Below are positions 6,648 to 14,084 of a DNA stretch of 34,236 bases, piece by piece. The DNA is taken from contig JAYSWB010000054.1 in the NCBI GenBank assembly GCA_043718245.1, positions 1 to 34,236 of the forward strand. Reading direction: 5' to 3'. Source of the stretch: JBAXAB01 sp043718245. Its GTDB lineage: Bacteria > Patescibacteriota > Minisyncoccia > Phycocordibacterales > CAIZLB01. Position 1 is the stretch's first letter. Every line of letters starts with the position of its first letter. The notes under the pieces are model-generated. The model was not told the origin of the DNA. It saw only the letters and a program-made list of their open reading frames with translations, and made no database searches. The position numbers were made by a program, and so were the translations under genes.

Positions 6648-8909
6648 ATGCAACTAAAAAGCCTCGAAATTAATGGTTTTAAGTCCTTCGCCAAGAAAGG
6701 ACATTTGGTCTTTAATTCACCGATTACGTCGATTGTAGGGCCTAATGGTTCGGGTAAATCAAATGTCGCAGAGTCTTTTAGATTTGTTTTAGGAGAGCAA
6801 TCTATCAAGTCCATGCGAGGCAAGAAGGGAGAAGATTTAATTTTTAATGGTGGTAAGGATACACCACGCGCAAACCGCGCCAGCGTTAAATTGGTGTTTG
6901 ATAATAAAACCAAACTTTTCAAAATGGACTTTGATGAAATTAGTTTAGAACGTGTGGTTCATCGAGACGGAGTAAACGAGTATTTTATAAATGGATCCCA
7001 AGTTAGACTAAAAGACGTGGCAGAAATGCTTGCGCATGCAAATATTGGCTCATCAGGTCACCACATAATTTCGCAAGGTGAGGCTGACAGGCTATTGTCA
7101 TCAAACCCAGAAGAGAGACGTGAAATGATCGAGGATGCCCTTGGTTTGAAAGTTTTTCAATACAAAAAAGAAGAGAGCGAAAAGAAGTTGGAGAAGACTG
7201 CACAGCATATAAAAGAAGTTGAATCTTTACGTCGTGAAATTGCACCGCATATTCGCTTTTTGAAAAAGCAGGTTGAAAAAATCGAGAAAGCCGCGGCACT
7301 TAGGAGTGAACTTTCAGTGCAGTATCGAGAATATTTTGCACGAGAGGAGGCTTATTTGAAAAAAGAAAAAAAGCGACTATCTGATGCAGTTGTTGAACCT
7401 CGACATGAACTTGAAAAAATTGAAAAGGAATTAACACACCATAAAAAAGTTCTCGATGAAATGTCTAAGGGTGATAATAATCACACACATTTGTTGGATT
7501 TGGAAAAATTAATTGGTACCACAAGACACAAAAAAGATGTATTAATGCGAGATTTTGGACGCCTCGAAGGAGAGATGTCTTACATTAAAAAGACAATAGA
7601 ACAAAAAATAAAAGAGGCAGAGAAATCGAATTCAAACACGAAAATGATTTCGCTTCTCCATATCGAATCTTTGGCCAAGGACGTCAACGAGCATCTCCAG
7701 ACTGTTTTAAATTCTGATAATTTAGAAAACATCAAAACTTCAGCAACAGAAATTAAACGCCTAGTGGCAGACTTTATTCATCATCATAAAAGCGAAGGGG
7801 AAGCGCCTATAATATCTGTAAGATCTGAAGAAGAAGAGTTGCTTAAAGTCACTTCAAAAATCTCTGAAATTGAGATTGAATTGAAAAATATAGGAACAGA
7901 AGAACAGGGACATCAGGCAAAATATCAGGAATTAAAGTCCAAAATCGATAAGGATAAAGAGAACAATGTGGAGTCCGAAAAGGCCATTTTACGCATTATG
8001 TCTCGCCAGAGCGAGCTTCACGGTCTATTGCACTCTATAAAGGCAGAAAACGACCGTTTAGGCCTAGAACAGGTCGATTATGACCGAGAACTGGCTGAGG
8101 CAGGAATGCTCATAGGACGCGAAGCTATAGCCTTTTACGAGGAGGATATTGCTGTACATATAAGCAGTGAGGAAGCTCGTTCTCTACAAGTTGAAAGGAG
8201 GCGTGCTATTGAAAAGTCCAAAATTCGCCTTGAAGAAATGGGCGGAGCCGGTGGTCAAGAAGTCATGAAGGAATATAAAGATGCGGAGGAACGCGATCAA
8301 TTTTTAATGAAAGAATTGGGGGATTTAACACAGTCATCTGAAACTTTGAATATATTGATTGCAGACTTAACTGAAAAATTAAATGAAATGTTTAAGGATG
8401 GAATTAAAAAAATAAATGCCGAATTTGATAGATTTTTTAAGTTGATGTTTGGTGGAGGAGAGGCAAGACTTGAAATTATTAAAGAAGTAAAGAAAAAGCG
8501 AAAGAGATCAGAAGATGAAATGGAGATTGAAATGGCAGAGGAGGAAGAAGTTTCAGAGGGAATTGATATTCACGTGGCGCTTCCACACAAAAAAACAAAA
8601 GGGTTAATGATGCTTTCAGGTGGAGAAAGGGCACTGACATCTATTGCGCTTCTTTTTGCAATGTCTCAAGTTAACCCACCTCCATTTATTATTCTCGATG
8701 AAACAGATGCAGCGCTTGATGAAGCTAATTCACGAAAATATGGAGATATGATTGAGGCACTTTCGAAGCATTCTCAATTAATTTTGATTACACACAACAG
8801 AGAGACAATGTCGCGAGCGGGTGTGATTTACGGAGTGACTATGGCAGGGGAAGGGCACTCGAAATTGTTATCGATTGCGTTTGATGAGGCGGTGGTTGTG
8901 GCGAAGTAG
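6648..8909 (+). CDS. smc: Short SMC-like chromosome segregation ATPase
   Basis: 753 aa, far below the usual 1150-1200 aa. The N-terminal head has Walker A GPNGSGKSN (from G31) and LGEQSIKSMRGKKGEDLIFNG; the C-terminal head has the signature LSGGERALTS (656-665), Walker B FIILDE (D684, E685) and a final LITHNRETM switch. Between them are two coiled-coil arms of about 170-200 residues. The roughly 50-residue helical stretch at about 333-386 sits where a hinge would be; I see no glycine-rich SMC hinge domain. I chose the ATG at 6648 (MQLKSLEINGFKSF) because it gives the canonical SMC N-terminus; a longer start would overlap rnc and add an Arg-rich stretch. Role in chromosome organisation is inferred from the heads. 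Confidence 0.9.
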   Translation: MQLKSLEINGFKSFAKKGHLVFNSPITSIVGPNGSGKSNVAESFRFVLGEQSIKSMRGKKGEDLIFNGGKDTPRANRASVKLVFDNKTKLFKMDFDEISLERVVHRDGVNEYFINGSQVRLKDVAEMLAHANIGSSGHHIISQGEADRLLSSNPEERREMIEDALGLKVFQYKKEESEKKLEKTAQHIKEVESLRREIAPHIRFLKKQVEKIEKAAALRSELSVQYREYFAREEAYLKKEKKRLSDAVVEPRHELEKIEKELTHHKKVLDEMSKGDNNHTHLLDLEKLIGTTRHKKDVLMRDFGRLEGEMSYIKKTIEQKIKEAEKSNSNTKMISLLHIESLAKDVNEHLQTVLNSDNLENIKTSATEIKRLVADFIHHHKSEGEAPIISVRSEEEELLKVTSKISEIEIELKNIGTEEQGHQAKYQELKSKIDKDKENNVESEKAILRIMSRQSELHGLLHSIKAENDRLGLEQVDYDRELAEAGMLIGREAIAFYEEDIAVHISSEEARSLQVERRRAIEKSKIRLEEMGGAGGQEVMKEYKDAEERDQFLMKELGDLTQSSETLNILIADLTEKLNEMFKDGIKKINAEFDRFFKLMFGGGEARLEIIKEVKKKRKRSEDEMEIEMAEEEEVSEGIDIHVALPHKKTKGLMMLSGGERALTSIALLFAMSQVNPPPFIILDETDAALDEANSRKYGDMIEALSKHSQLILITHNRETMSRAGVIYGVTMAGEGHSKLLSIAFDEAVVVAK

Positions 8910-8914
8910 GTTAC

Positions 8915-9202
8915 TCACCCAAACAAATACGAATGACTGCCTATATCCGCCAATATTAAAATTAACATCTCTTCCTCTATTTTATAGACTAAAAGCAAGT
9001 CGCCCTGTATATGACACTCCCTATGTCCTGCATATTCTCCCCACAATGCGTGGTCTCTGAATCCTGTATCTAATTTCTGTCCCAAAGTGAGTCTCAAAAT
9101 TGTATCTTCTACTTCCTGAAAAACTTCAGGTTTAACTTTCCCTGCACGTTGCAATCGTCTAAATGATCTATCATATTTTTTTGTTCTTTTTACTTGATAC
9201 AT
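8915..9202 (-). CDS. YafQ-family toxin (mRNA interferase)
   Basis: 95 aa, the length of E. coli YafQ. YafQ is a ribosome-dependent mRNA endonuclease. The catalytic residues known for YafQ (H50, H63, D67, H87) have counterparts here: H51 in RDHALWG, H64 and D68 in ECHIQGD, and H90 in GSHSYLFG. The N-terminus KRTKKYDRSFRRLQR is also typical. It starts inside the antitoxin gene upstream (32-base overlap), and ends 5 bases from the convergent smc stop. Confidence 0.9.
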   Translation of the reverse strand: MYQVKRTKKYDRSFRRLQRAGKVKPEVFQEVEDTILRLTLGQKLDTGFRDHALWGEYAGHRECHIQGDLLLVYKIEEEMLILILADIGSHSYLFG

Positions 9203-9464
9203 TAGGTAAAGTTAAGAAATCTGCCATTGCCTCTTTTGCTGTGTTGTATGTCTTCCCATACTTCAGCGCCCATGCCACCTCCTTGTCCCATTCTGCCCTG
9301 ATTTGCTTCGGATTTCTCTTCGGTGTGAAGGGAAGTCCATTCTCTACAATAACCTGAGAAAGAAAAGTTTTAATTGCAGAAGTCATATCTAAACCAAGCT
9401 TGGATAATATTTTTGCTGAGCTGTTTTTAATTTTTGGATCTATACGTATGTTTAGTGTAGTCAT
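9171..9464 (-). CDS. RelB/DinJ-family antitoxin
   Basis: 97 aa. The N-terminus (TTLNIRIDPKIKNSSAKIL, then LGLDMTSAIKTFLSQVI) is the ribbon-helix-helix DNA-binding domain of RelB/DinJ antitoxins; the C-terminal half would wrap the toxin. The downstream YafQ-type toxin overlaps by 32 bases, which gives coupled translation. The ATG at 9462-9464 follows a consensus promoter whose -10 ends exactly 6 bases upstream, so the mRNA is predicted to be leaderless. Autoregulation through this promoter is normal for the family. Confidence 0.88.
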   Translation of the reverse strand: MTTLNIRIDPKIKNSSAKILSKLGLDMTSAIKTFLSQVIVENGLPFTPKRNPKQIRAEWDKEVAWALKYGKTYNTAKEAMADFLTLPNVSSKKNKKI

Positions 9465-9470
9465 GTAACA

Positions 9471-9507
9471 AGTATAGACGTTGTACTTACATTGTCAATA
9501 CAGACGT
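9471..9507 (-). promoter_or_regulatory. Promoter and probable operator of the dinJ/yafQ-type pair
   Basis: On the minus strand: TTGACA (9493-9498), 16 bases, TATACT (9471-9476), then 6 bases to the ATG. The direct repeats ATAGACGTT (9474-9482) and ACAGACGTT (9499-9507), 25 bases apart, bracket the promoter and are candidate ribbon-helix-helix sites. The whole element fits into the 43 bases between the antitoxin start and the response-regulator stop. Confidence 0.75.
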
Positions 9508-10170
9508 TTACTCTACAATATACCCACGTCCGGGTACTGTTTTAATCAAATTTGCTCTGCCCCCGTCCAGTTTTACTCGTAGATTCCTAACATGAGCCTC
9601 GATTGTATTTGAAAATGGGTTACTATCATTGTGCCAGACACTTTCATTTATATATCCTCGGCTGACAACTCTGCCTCGGTTTCTTGCAAAACATTCAAGG
9701 AGCATAAATTCCTTTCTTGTTAAGTAAATATTTTTTCCCTTTCGAGTGACGCTCTGCCTTGTAATGTCCAAACCAATATCATCAATATCCAAAGTTAAAC
9801 CATTAATTCCTTGCGGGCGACGAGTAACTGCTCTGATGCGTGCCAAAAGTTCATTAAATGAAAAAGGTTTTTGTAAATAGTCATCAGCACCAGCCTCGAG
9901 AAGTGCTATTTTCTCGGGGACCCTGTCGCATACAGAAATCATTATAATGGGAGCATGTTTGTTAGCGTCGCGTACTTCTTTGCAAACCTGGAGACCACTT
10001 CTTCGAGGAAGCATGTAGTCCATGATAATTAAGTCATAGTAGTTTGTACGAGCAAGATACGATCCATCTTCGCCATTATCAACGCAATCAACAGTAAAAA
10101 GTTCACTTTCTAAATTTTCTCGTAAAGTTTCTCTAATATCGTGGTTGTCTTCAACCAAGAGAATTTTCAT
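9508..10170 (-). CDS. OmpR/PhoB-family response regulator
   Basis: 220 aa. The receiver domain (1-115) has the acidic pocket (E7, D8 in LLVEDN), the phospho-acceptor D51 in IIMDYMLP, S79 and K101 in LQKPF. The DNA-binding winged helix (about 125-220) has the OmpR-type pattern LTRKEFMLLECFARNRGRVVSR and a C-terminal VRNLRVKLDGG...VPGRGYIVE. It should be a phosphorylation-controlled transcription factor. No histidine kinase is encoded in this window, so its partner is elsewhere or it is an orphan. It has its own promoter. Confidence 0.94.
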   Translation of the reverse strand: MKILLVEDNHDIRETLRENLESELFTVDCVDNGEDGSYLARTNYYDLIIMDYMLPRRSGLQVCKEVRDANKHAPIIMISVCDRVPEKIALLEAGADDYLQKPFSFNELLARIRAVTRRPQGINGLTLDIDDIGLDITRQSVTRKGKNIYLTRKEFMLLECFARNRGRVVSRGYINESVWHNDSNPFSNTIEAHVRNLRVKLDGGRANLIKTVPGRGYIVE

Positions 10171-10184
10171 GTTTTTATGTAATT

Positions 10185-10212
10185 ATTATATTAAATAACT
10201 ACAATTTATCAA
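10185..10212 (-). promoter_or_regulatory. Promoter of the response-regulator gene
   Basis: On the minus strand TTGATA (10207-10212), 16 bases, TATAAT (10185-10190), with 14 bases between the -10 and the ATG. Confidence 0.65.
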
Positions 10213-10256
10213 CTACAGATGAAGGAAAGCTTAAGAAAACCTCTATTTATCCCCAA

Positions 10257-10742
10257 TTAGAGACTTTTGACCCTTAATTTCGTCTGTCTCTCCTTGTCTA
10301 CCTTTGGGAGTCGTACAGTTAGAAGGCCCTGATTTTCAAGTGCCTCTGCTCGTTCGATGTCTACCTCATGGGGTAAAACGATACTTCTAGAAAATGTTCC
10401 CCAGTAGAGTTCTTTATGAAAATAGTCTTGATCTGACACCTCGCTCTCTTCTTTTCGACTGCCTTTGATGGTCAAAATGTCTCGTGAAAGGGAAATTTCA
10501 ACATCTTCACGCTTTACACCAGGAATCATAGTCCTCACAATGACATGCGATGCCGTTTGATATACGTCCAATGCCAGTTCGCCTTCACCGGCTTGCTCTT
10601 CAAGCCATGTAGATGAAATACCAGAGGAACCACTTTGCTTTGTTAAGTGTTTTTTATGATCGTGCTCTTCAACCTCTTCAATTTCATCGTCAATAATGAC
10701 GCTACCTGTTAATCTTTCAAATAATGATCTTTTCTTTTTCAT
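10257..10742 (-). CDS. Hsp20/alpha-crystallin small heat-shock protein
   Basis: 161 aa. ATP-independent chaperone that holds unfolding proteins. Residues about 53-150 form the alpha-crystallin domain (GELALDVYQTASHVIVRTMIPG, then LTIKGSRKEE, then FSRSIVLPHEVD and the strand ENQGLLTVRLPK). An acidic, His-containing linker (IEEVEEHDHKKH) precedes it. It starts 6 bases after the prsW-like stop and is the last gene of valS-prsW-hsp20. No heat-shock (CIRCE-like) operator is visible in front of the operon. Confidence 0.93.
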   Translation of the reverse strand: MKKKRSLFERLTGSVIIDDEIEEVEEHDHKKHLTKQSGSSGISSTWLEEQAGEGELALDVYQTASHVIVRTMIPGVKREDVEISLSRDILTIKGSRKEESEVSDQDYFHKELYWGTFSRSIVLPHEVDIERAEALENQGLLTVRLPKVDKERQTKLRVKSL

Positions 10743-10748
10743 GCTTTT

Positions 10749-11483
10749 TTAGAAGTTTTTAATCTTTTTCACGCGCTCGAGACTTATCGTTAAAAGAATG
10801 ACCAAAACCCAGACTGATAAGAACACAGGAAGCGTATTTTCTTTGTCGTTGTTTATTATAAAAAAATTAAACATAGAATGCAAGGCAACTGCGATGAATA
10901 AACCTGCACAGAGGGCAAAGAATTTTTTAGTCTTTGAAGCGTAGAACGTCAGTCCAATGCAAAGTGCAATGACCCCAGAGGCAATAAAATGAAGTAGCGA
11001 GGCGCCCATAAAACGCATAGCGGCTGCATTTATAGCTGTAATTGCTTCTCCGCGAAGTAGGGGTCCTAATAAAAGGATAGTATTTTCCATCGCAGAAAAC
11101 CCCAAAGAAGCGGTTGTCATATAAATAAATGCATCAATTGGGTGAAGAAATGAAGCGTGTTTAAAAGCCGTAAAGCGCGCAGCCAGATACTTTGTCAGTT
11201 CCTCCCAGAAAGCCCAGATGGTTAATGCAACAATACCACCGGCAGCGAAAGTGGGCACAAAAAACTTTCCAAAATAAATCGTCAGTTGTTGAAGCGGAAA
11301 TACCACAAACACTCCGGCCATACCAACCATGAAGGTAAAGATAATTAAACTGCGGGGCTCGTGATGATCGTTTTCCTCGTGCATCCAAAACCAAAGCCAT
11401 AAAAGAGCAGGTAAAATACCACCCATGAGGGCATAGAGAAAGACATGAAGTTTTAATGCGCAGATTATGCTTGTACAGGCCAT
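10749..11483 (-). CDS. PrsW-family intramembrane protease
   Basis: 244 aa with about 7 predicted membrane helices. The PrsW/CPBP-like glutamic membrane protease motifs are visible: FWEELTKY (E94, E95), HPIDAFIYMTTASLGFSAMEN (H114, E133), SLLHFIASG (H165) and ALHSMFNF (H202). In Bacillus, PrsW cleaves an anti-sigma factor; no sigma/anti-sigma pair is encoded here, so the substrate is unknown. The start overlaps the 3' end of valS by 19 bases, which implies a valS-prsW-hsp20 transcript. An internal start at Met20 is possible. Confidence 0.88.
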   Translation of the reverse strand: MACTSIICALKLHVFLYALMGGILPALLWLWFWMHEENDHHEPRSLIIFTFMVGMAGVFVVFPLQQLTIYFGKFFVPTFAAGGIVALTIWAFWEELTKYLAARFTAFKHASFLHPIDAFIYMTTASLGFSAMENTILLLGPLLRGEAITAINAAAMRFMGASLLHFIASGVIALCIGLTFYASKTKKFFALCAGLFIAVALHSMFNFFIINNDKENTLPVFLSVWVLVILLTISLERVKKIKNF

Positions 11484-13609
11484 TTTTGAACGATAAGCAT
11501 ATTATCGTCTATTTTGACAGATTTTGGAAGGAGCGACCAGAGCTCTTCGGTGATAAAAGGCATGAATGGGTGGAGGACAGTGATCGAGTCTTTTAGGAGG
11601 AGGGCGAGGAGGGCTTGGCGGGACTCTTTGTTTTCTGATAATAAGACTTTCTTACTGTCCTCAATTAACATATCAGCTATATCGTTCCAAATGTAATGAT
11701 AGATTTTTTCAGAAGCAAGGTGATATCTGTATTCGTTTATATCTTTAGTTATATCTTTTAGAAAATTATTATGTAGAAGTATAAATGTTTTATCTGTGTC
11801 ATTTAGAGTTTTTTCTCCATCGTAATCTTCCAGAGCTGTCAAAATAAACCGCGTAATATTCCACAGCTTATTTCCAAAGTTTCTATTACCTTTAATTTTG
11901 TCTTCAGAAACCTTCATGTCCGTTCCAGGAGCGGTTCCTAAAATAAGGGTAAGTCTTGTCGCGTCCATTCCAAACTTATTTGCCATATCGATCGGATCAA
12001 TTCCATTCCCCAGGGATTTTGAAAACTTTACACCTTTTGCATCGCGAACAATTCCGGTAATTAAAACTTTCTTAAATGGAATTTGATCAAGAGCGTAACC
12101 TGTCATCATAATCATTCTCGCAACCCAGAAGAAAAGGATTTCATAAGCAGTCACAAGCAGGTTTGTCGGGTGGAAAACTTTCAAATCTTTCGTGTCATTT
12201 GGCCAGCCCATTGTAGAAAAAGTCCAAAGACCAGAAGAAAACCAGGTATCAAGTGTGTCCTCGTCTTGTTTCCAATCAGAGCCTTCAGGTGCGTCAATTC
12301 CGCAGTATATTTCCTCACCTTTATACCAAACGGGGATTCGGTGACCATACCAAATTTGCCTTGAAATACACCAGTCTTTCAAATTGTCGATCCAGTGGAA
12401 ATAGGTTTTATCGAAATGCGTCGGCATAATTTCAATTTTTCTATCAGCAACTGCAGAGCGCATAATGTCTTTTAGGGTTGTTGTGTGTCCGTTTTTTGTG
12501 AAATCTTTGTTTACTGCGACGAACCACTGTAATTTTGGAAGTGGCTCTACGATTCCACCAGTTCTTTCAGCGGTAGAGATGTTTTGATTAATTTCTTTTT
12601 CTTCAATCATCAGGTTTTCAGATTTAAGCCATTCAACAATCGCGGTGCGTGCATCTGTGGTTTTCTTATTCAAAATTCTTTCATCACCAACGGTCATTTT
12701 GGAGTACTCGTTTATAACTTGTTTGATAGGTAGATTGTGTCGTTCTGCCATCATGAAATCGATTTGGCTATGAGCAGGGGTAACGCCAAGTGCACCAGTT
12801 CCAAACTCTGGATCCACTTCTTTATCCGCAATGACTTTTACTGTAACTGGTACTCCGCAAAAATCGAATGAAAATTCCTGGCCAATATACTTTTGGTAGC
12901 GTGCGTCATCGGGGTGAACAGCAACGGCGGTGTCACCAACTTTAGTCTCAGGTCGAGAGGTAGAAATGGAAATAGGGAAGTCTTTTGAATATTTGAAAGT
13001 ATACAAAACCGCTTTGCGTTCTTCGTAAACAATTTCATCGTCCGAAATTGTAGTTTGACCTTTCGGGTCCCAATTGACTACTCGAAATCCTCGGTAGATC
13101 AAACCATCGTCGTACATTTGTTTGAAAATAGTTCGAACTGCGAGATTTCTTTTATCGTCCAAAGTAAAAGCTTCGCGCGACCAATCACATGAGGCACCGG
13201 TTACTTTTAATTGAGAGACAATCGTGTCGTGACTTTGCTGGGCGAATTCCTTAATTCGCTGCAACATTTCTTCGCGACCTAAGTCATGGCGAGATTTTCC
13301 TTCCTTTTTCTGAATGTCTTTTTCTACTTTTGCTTGGGTTGCAATTGCCGCGTGATCAGTTCCAGGAATCCATAATGCTTTCTTTCCGTTCATTCGATTA
13401 AAGCGGATAGCGATGTCTTGGATTGTCGCACCAAGTACATGACCCAAATGCAGGGTGCCTGTTACGTTTGGAGGGGGGAGGATGATGGTGTAAGTCTCAT
13501 CTCCTTTTAAGTTGTCAGGATTAAAAAGTCCGCTTTTTTCCCAAGCTTCGTAGATGCGTTTTTCAGTGTCCTGAGGGTTGTAGGGTTTTAAAAGTTTTTC
13601 GGGAATCAT
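11465..13609 (-). CDS. valS: Valyl-tRNA synthetase (shortened)
   Basis: 714 aa against about 880-950 in E. coli and Bacillus. It charges tRNA-Val. The class I motifs are present: PPPNVTGTLHLGH (HLGH at 54-57) and KFSKS (528-532). The editing (CP1) domain is kept (STSRPETKVGDTAVAVHP), as is the zinc-free GTDHAAIATQ region. The protein stops soon after the anticodon-binding helices (PFMPFITEELWSLLP), so the C-terminal coiled-coil tRNA arm of ordinary ValRS is missing. The start is the ATG at 13607-13609; TACTAT (13617-13622, minus strand) lies 7 bases upstream, so a near-leaderless start is possible. Confidence 0.96.
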   Translation of the reverse strand: MIPEKLLKPYNPQDTEKRIYEAWEKSGLFNPDNLKGDETYTIILPPPNVTGTLHLGHVLGATIQDIAIRFNRMNGKKALWIPGTDHAAIATQAKVEKDIQKKEGKSRHDLGREEMLQRIKEFAQQSHDTIVSQLKVTGASCDWSREAFTLDDKRNLAVRTIFKQMYDDGLIYRGFRVVNWDPKGQTTISDDEIVYEERKAVLYTFKYSKDFPISISTSRPETKVGDTAVAVHPDDARYQKYIGQEFSFDFCGVPVTVKVIADKEVDPEFGTGALGVTPAHSQIDFMMAERHNLPIKQVINEYSKMTVGDERILNKKTTDARTAIVEWLKSENLMIEEKEINQNISTAERTGGIVEPLPKLQWFVAVNKDFTKNGHTTTLKDIMRSAVADRKIEIMPTHFDKTYFHWIDNLKDWCISRQIWYGHRIPVWYKGEEIYCGIDAPEGSDWKQDEDTLDTWFSSGLWTFSTMGWPNDTKDLKVFHPTNLLVTAYEILFFWVARMIMMTGYALDQIPFKKVLITGIVRDAKGVKFSKSLGNGIDPIDMANKFGMDATRLTLILGTAPGTDMKVSEDKIKGNRNFGNKLWNITRFILTALEDYDGEKTLNDTDKTFILLHNNFLKDITKDINEYRYHLASEKIYHYIWNDIADMLIEDSKKVLLSENKESRQALLALLLKDSITVLHPFMPFITEELWSLLPKSVKIDDNMLIVQKWPVQA

Positions 13610-13646
13610 GTGGTAAATAGTAGCAATTATAGGGATATTAGGGAAT

Positions 13647-13674
13647 TTGACAATTTAAATATATATGGTATACT
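13647..13674 (+). promoter_or_regulatory. Strong consensus promoter
   Basis: TTGACA (13647-13652), 16 bases, TATACT (13669-13674). It directs transcription into the hairpin leader and small exported protein gene downstream, and lies in the intergenic space next to valS. Confidence 0.8.
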
Positions 13675-13714
13675 GTATATGTAAAAGTACATTAAAACTT
13701 GGTGTTCTATGTTA

Positions 13715-13769
13715 GTTTATTTTGCTAAAAAGGAGCTGAAGGATTCGGCTCTTACTTTGCAAAATAAAC
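13715..13769 (+). ncRNA. Long leader hairpin upstream of a small exported protein gene
   Basis: An 11-bp outer stem pairs 13715-13725 with 13759-13769 without mismatch. An inner stem pairs 13731-13740 with 13744-13753 (10 bp, two G-U) around a GGA loop. The inner stem hides an AGGAG sequence that resembles a Shine-Dalgarno. It lies 40 bases downstream of a consensus promoter and ends 17 bases before the next ATG, so it is a leader structure or a small RNA of its own. The reading frame through it (from 13709) looks non-coding. Confidence 0.6.
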
Positions 13770-13774
13770 CCAAC

Positions 13775-13780
13775 TATACA
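13775..13780 (+). promoter_or_regulatory. -10-like hexamer before the small exported protein gene
   Basis: TATACA ends 6 bases before the ATG at 13787. It could give a second, leaderless start in addition to the promoter at 13647-13674. No -35 is obvious. Confidence 0.35.
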
Positions 13781-13786
13781 CACAAC

Positions 13787-14029
13787 ATGAAAAACATAAT
13801 TGCACTGATTGTCCTCATTATCCTTCAAGCCACGGCAAAAGCCTATGAGCTAATTCCGGATTCAGGGGAAGAATACCTTCCTCGGGAAATACAGGAGGGG
13901 ATAATGTATTTCGACCGCATGGTCGTAATACTGGTAGCAATACCACTATTCGGAATACCCATTGCTATGGGTATAATCGAACTCACTCTGTGGGTTCAGA
14001 AAAAAAGGTTGAAAAAAATAGGACAATGA
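13787..14029 (+). CDS. Small exported or membrane protein, unknown function
   Basis: 80 aa. The N-terminus MKNIIALIVLIILQATAKA looks like a signal peptide with a plausible A-K-A cleavage site; a second hydrophobic helix spans about 47-70 and a basic tail (KKRLKK) follows. The mature part between them is acidic (YELIPDSGEEYLP). I recognise no family. The upstream ATG at 13709 would add 26 residues encoded by the hairpin leader, so I prefer 13787, which also sits 6 bases after TATACA. It has its own promoter and terminator. Confidence 0.65.
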   Translation: MKNIIALIVLIILQATAKAYELIPDSGEEYLPREIQEGIMYFDRMVVILVAIPLFGIPIAMGIIELTLWVQKKRLKKIGQ

Positions 14030-14044
14030 AGTCCCGCAAGAGAG

Positions 14045-14084
14045 AGCTCCCGCAAGGACCTCCACTTGCGGGGCTTTTTCTTTT
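14045..14084 (+). terminator. Terminator of the small exported protein gene
   Basis: Stem AGC-T-CCCGCAAG (14045-14056) / CTTGCGGG-G-CT (14065-14075) followed by TTTTTCTTTT. An extra copy of CCCGCAAG lies at 14033-14040, just before the stem, and could pair with the same 3' arm. The T-run reaches the stop codon of the convergent tsaD. Confidence 0.85.

Noticed and set aside
6341..6922. A 193-codon minus-strand frame across the rnc/smc junction
   Set aside because: It is antisense to both well-supported genes and matches no protein pattern.
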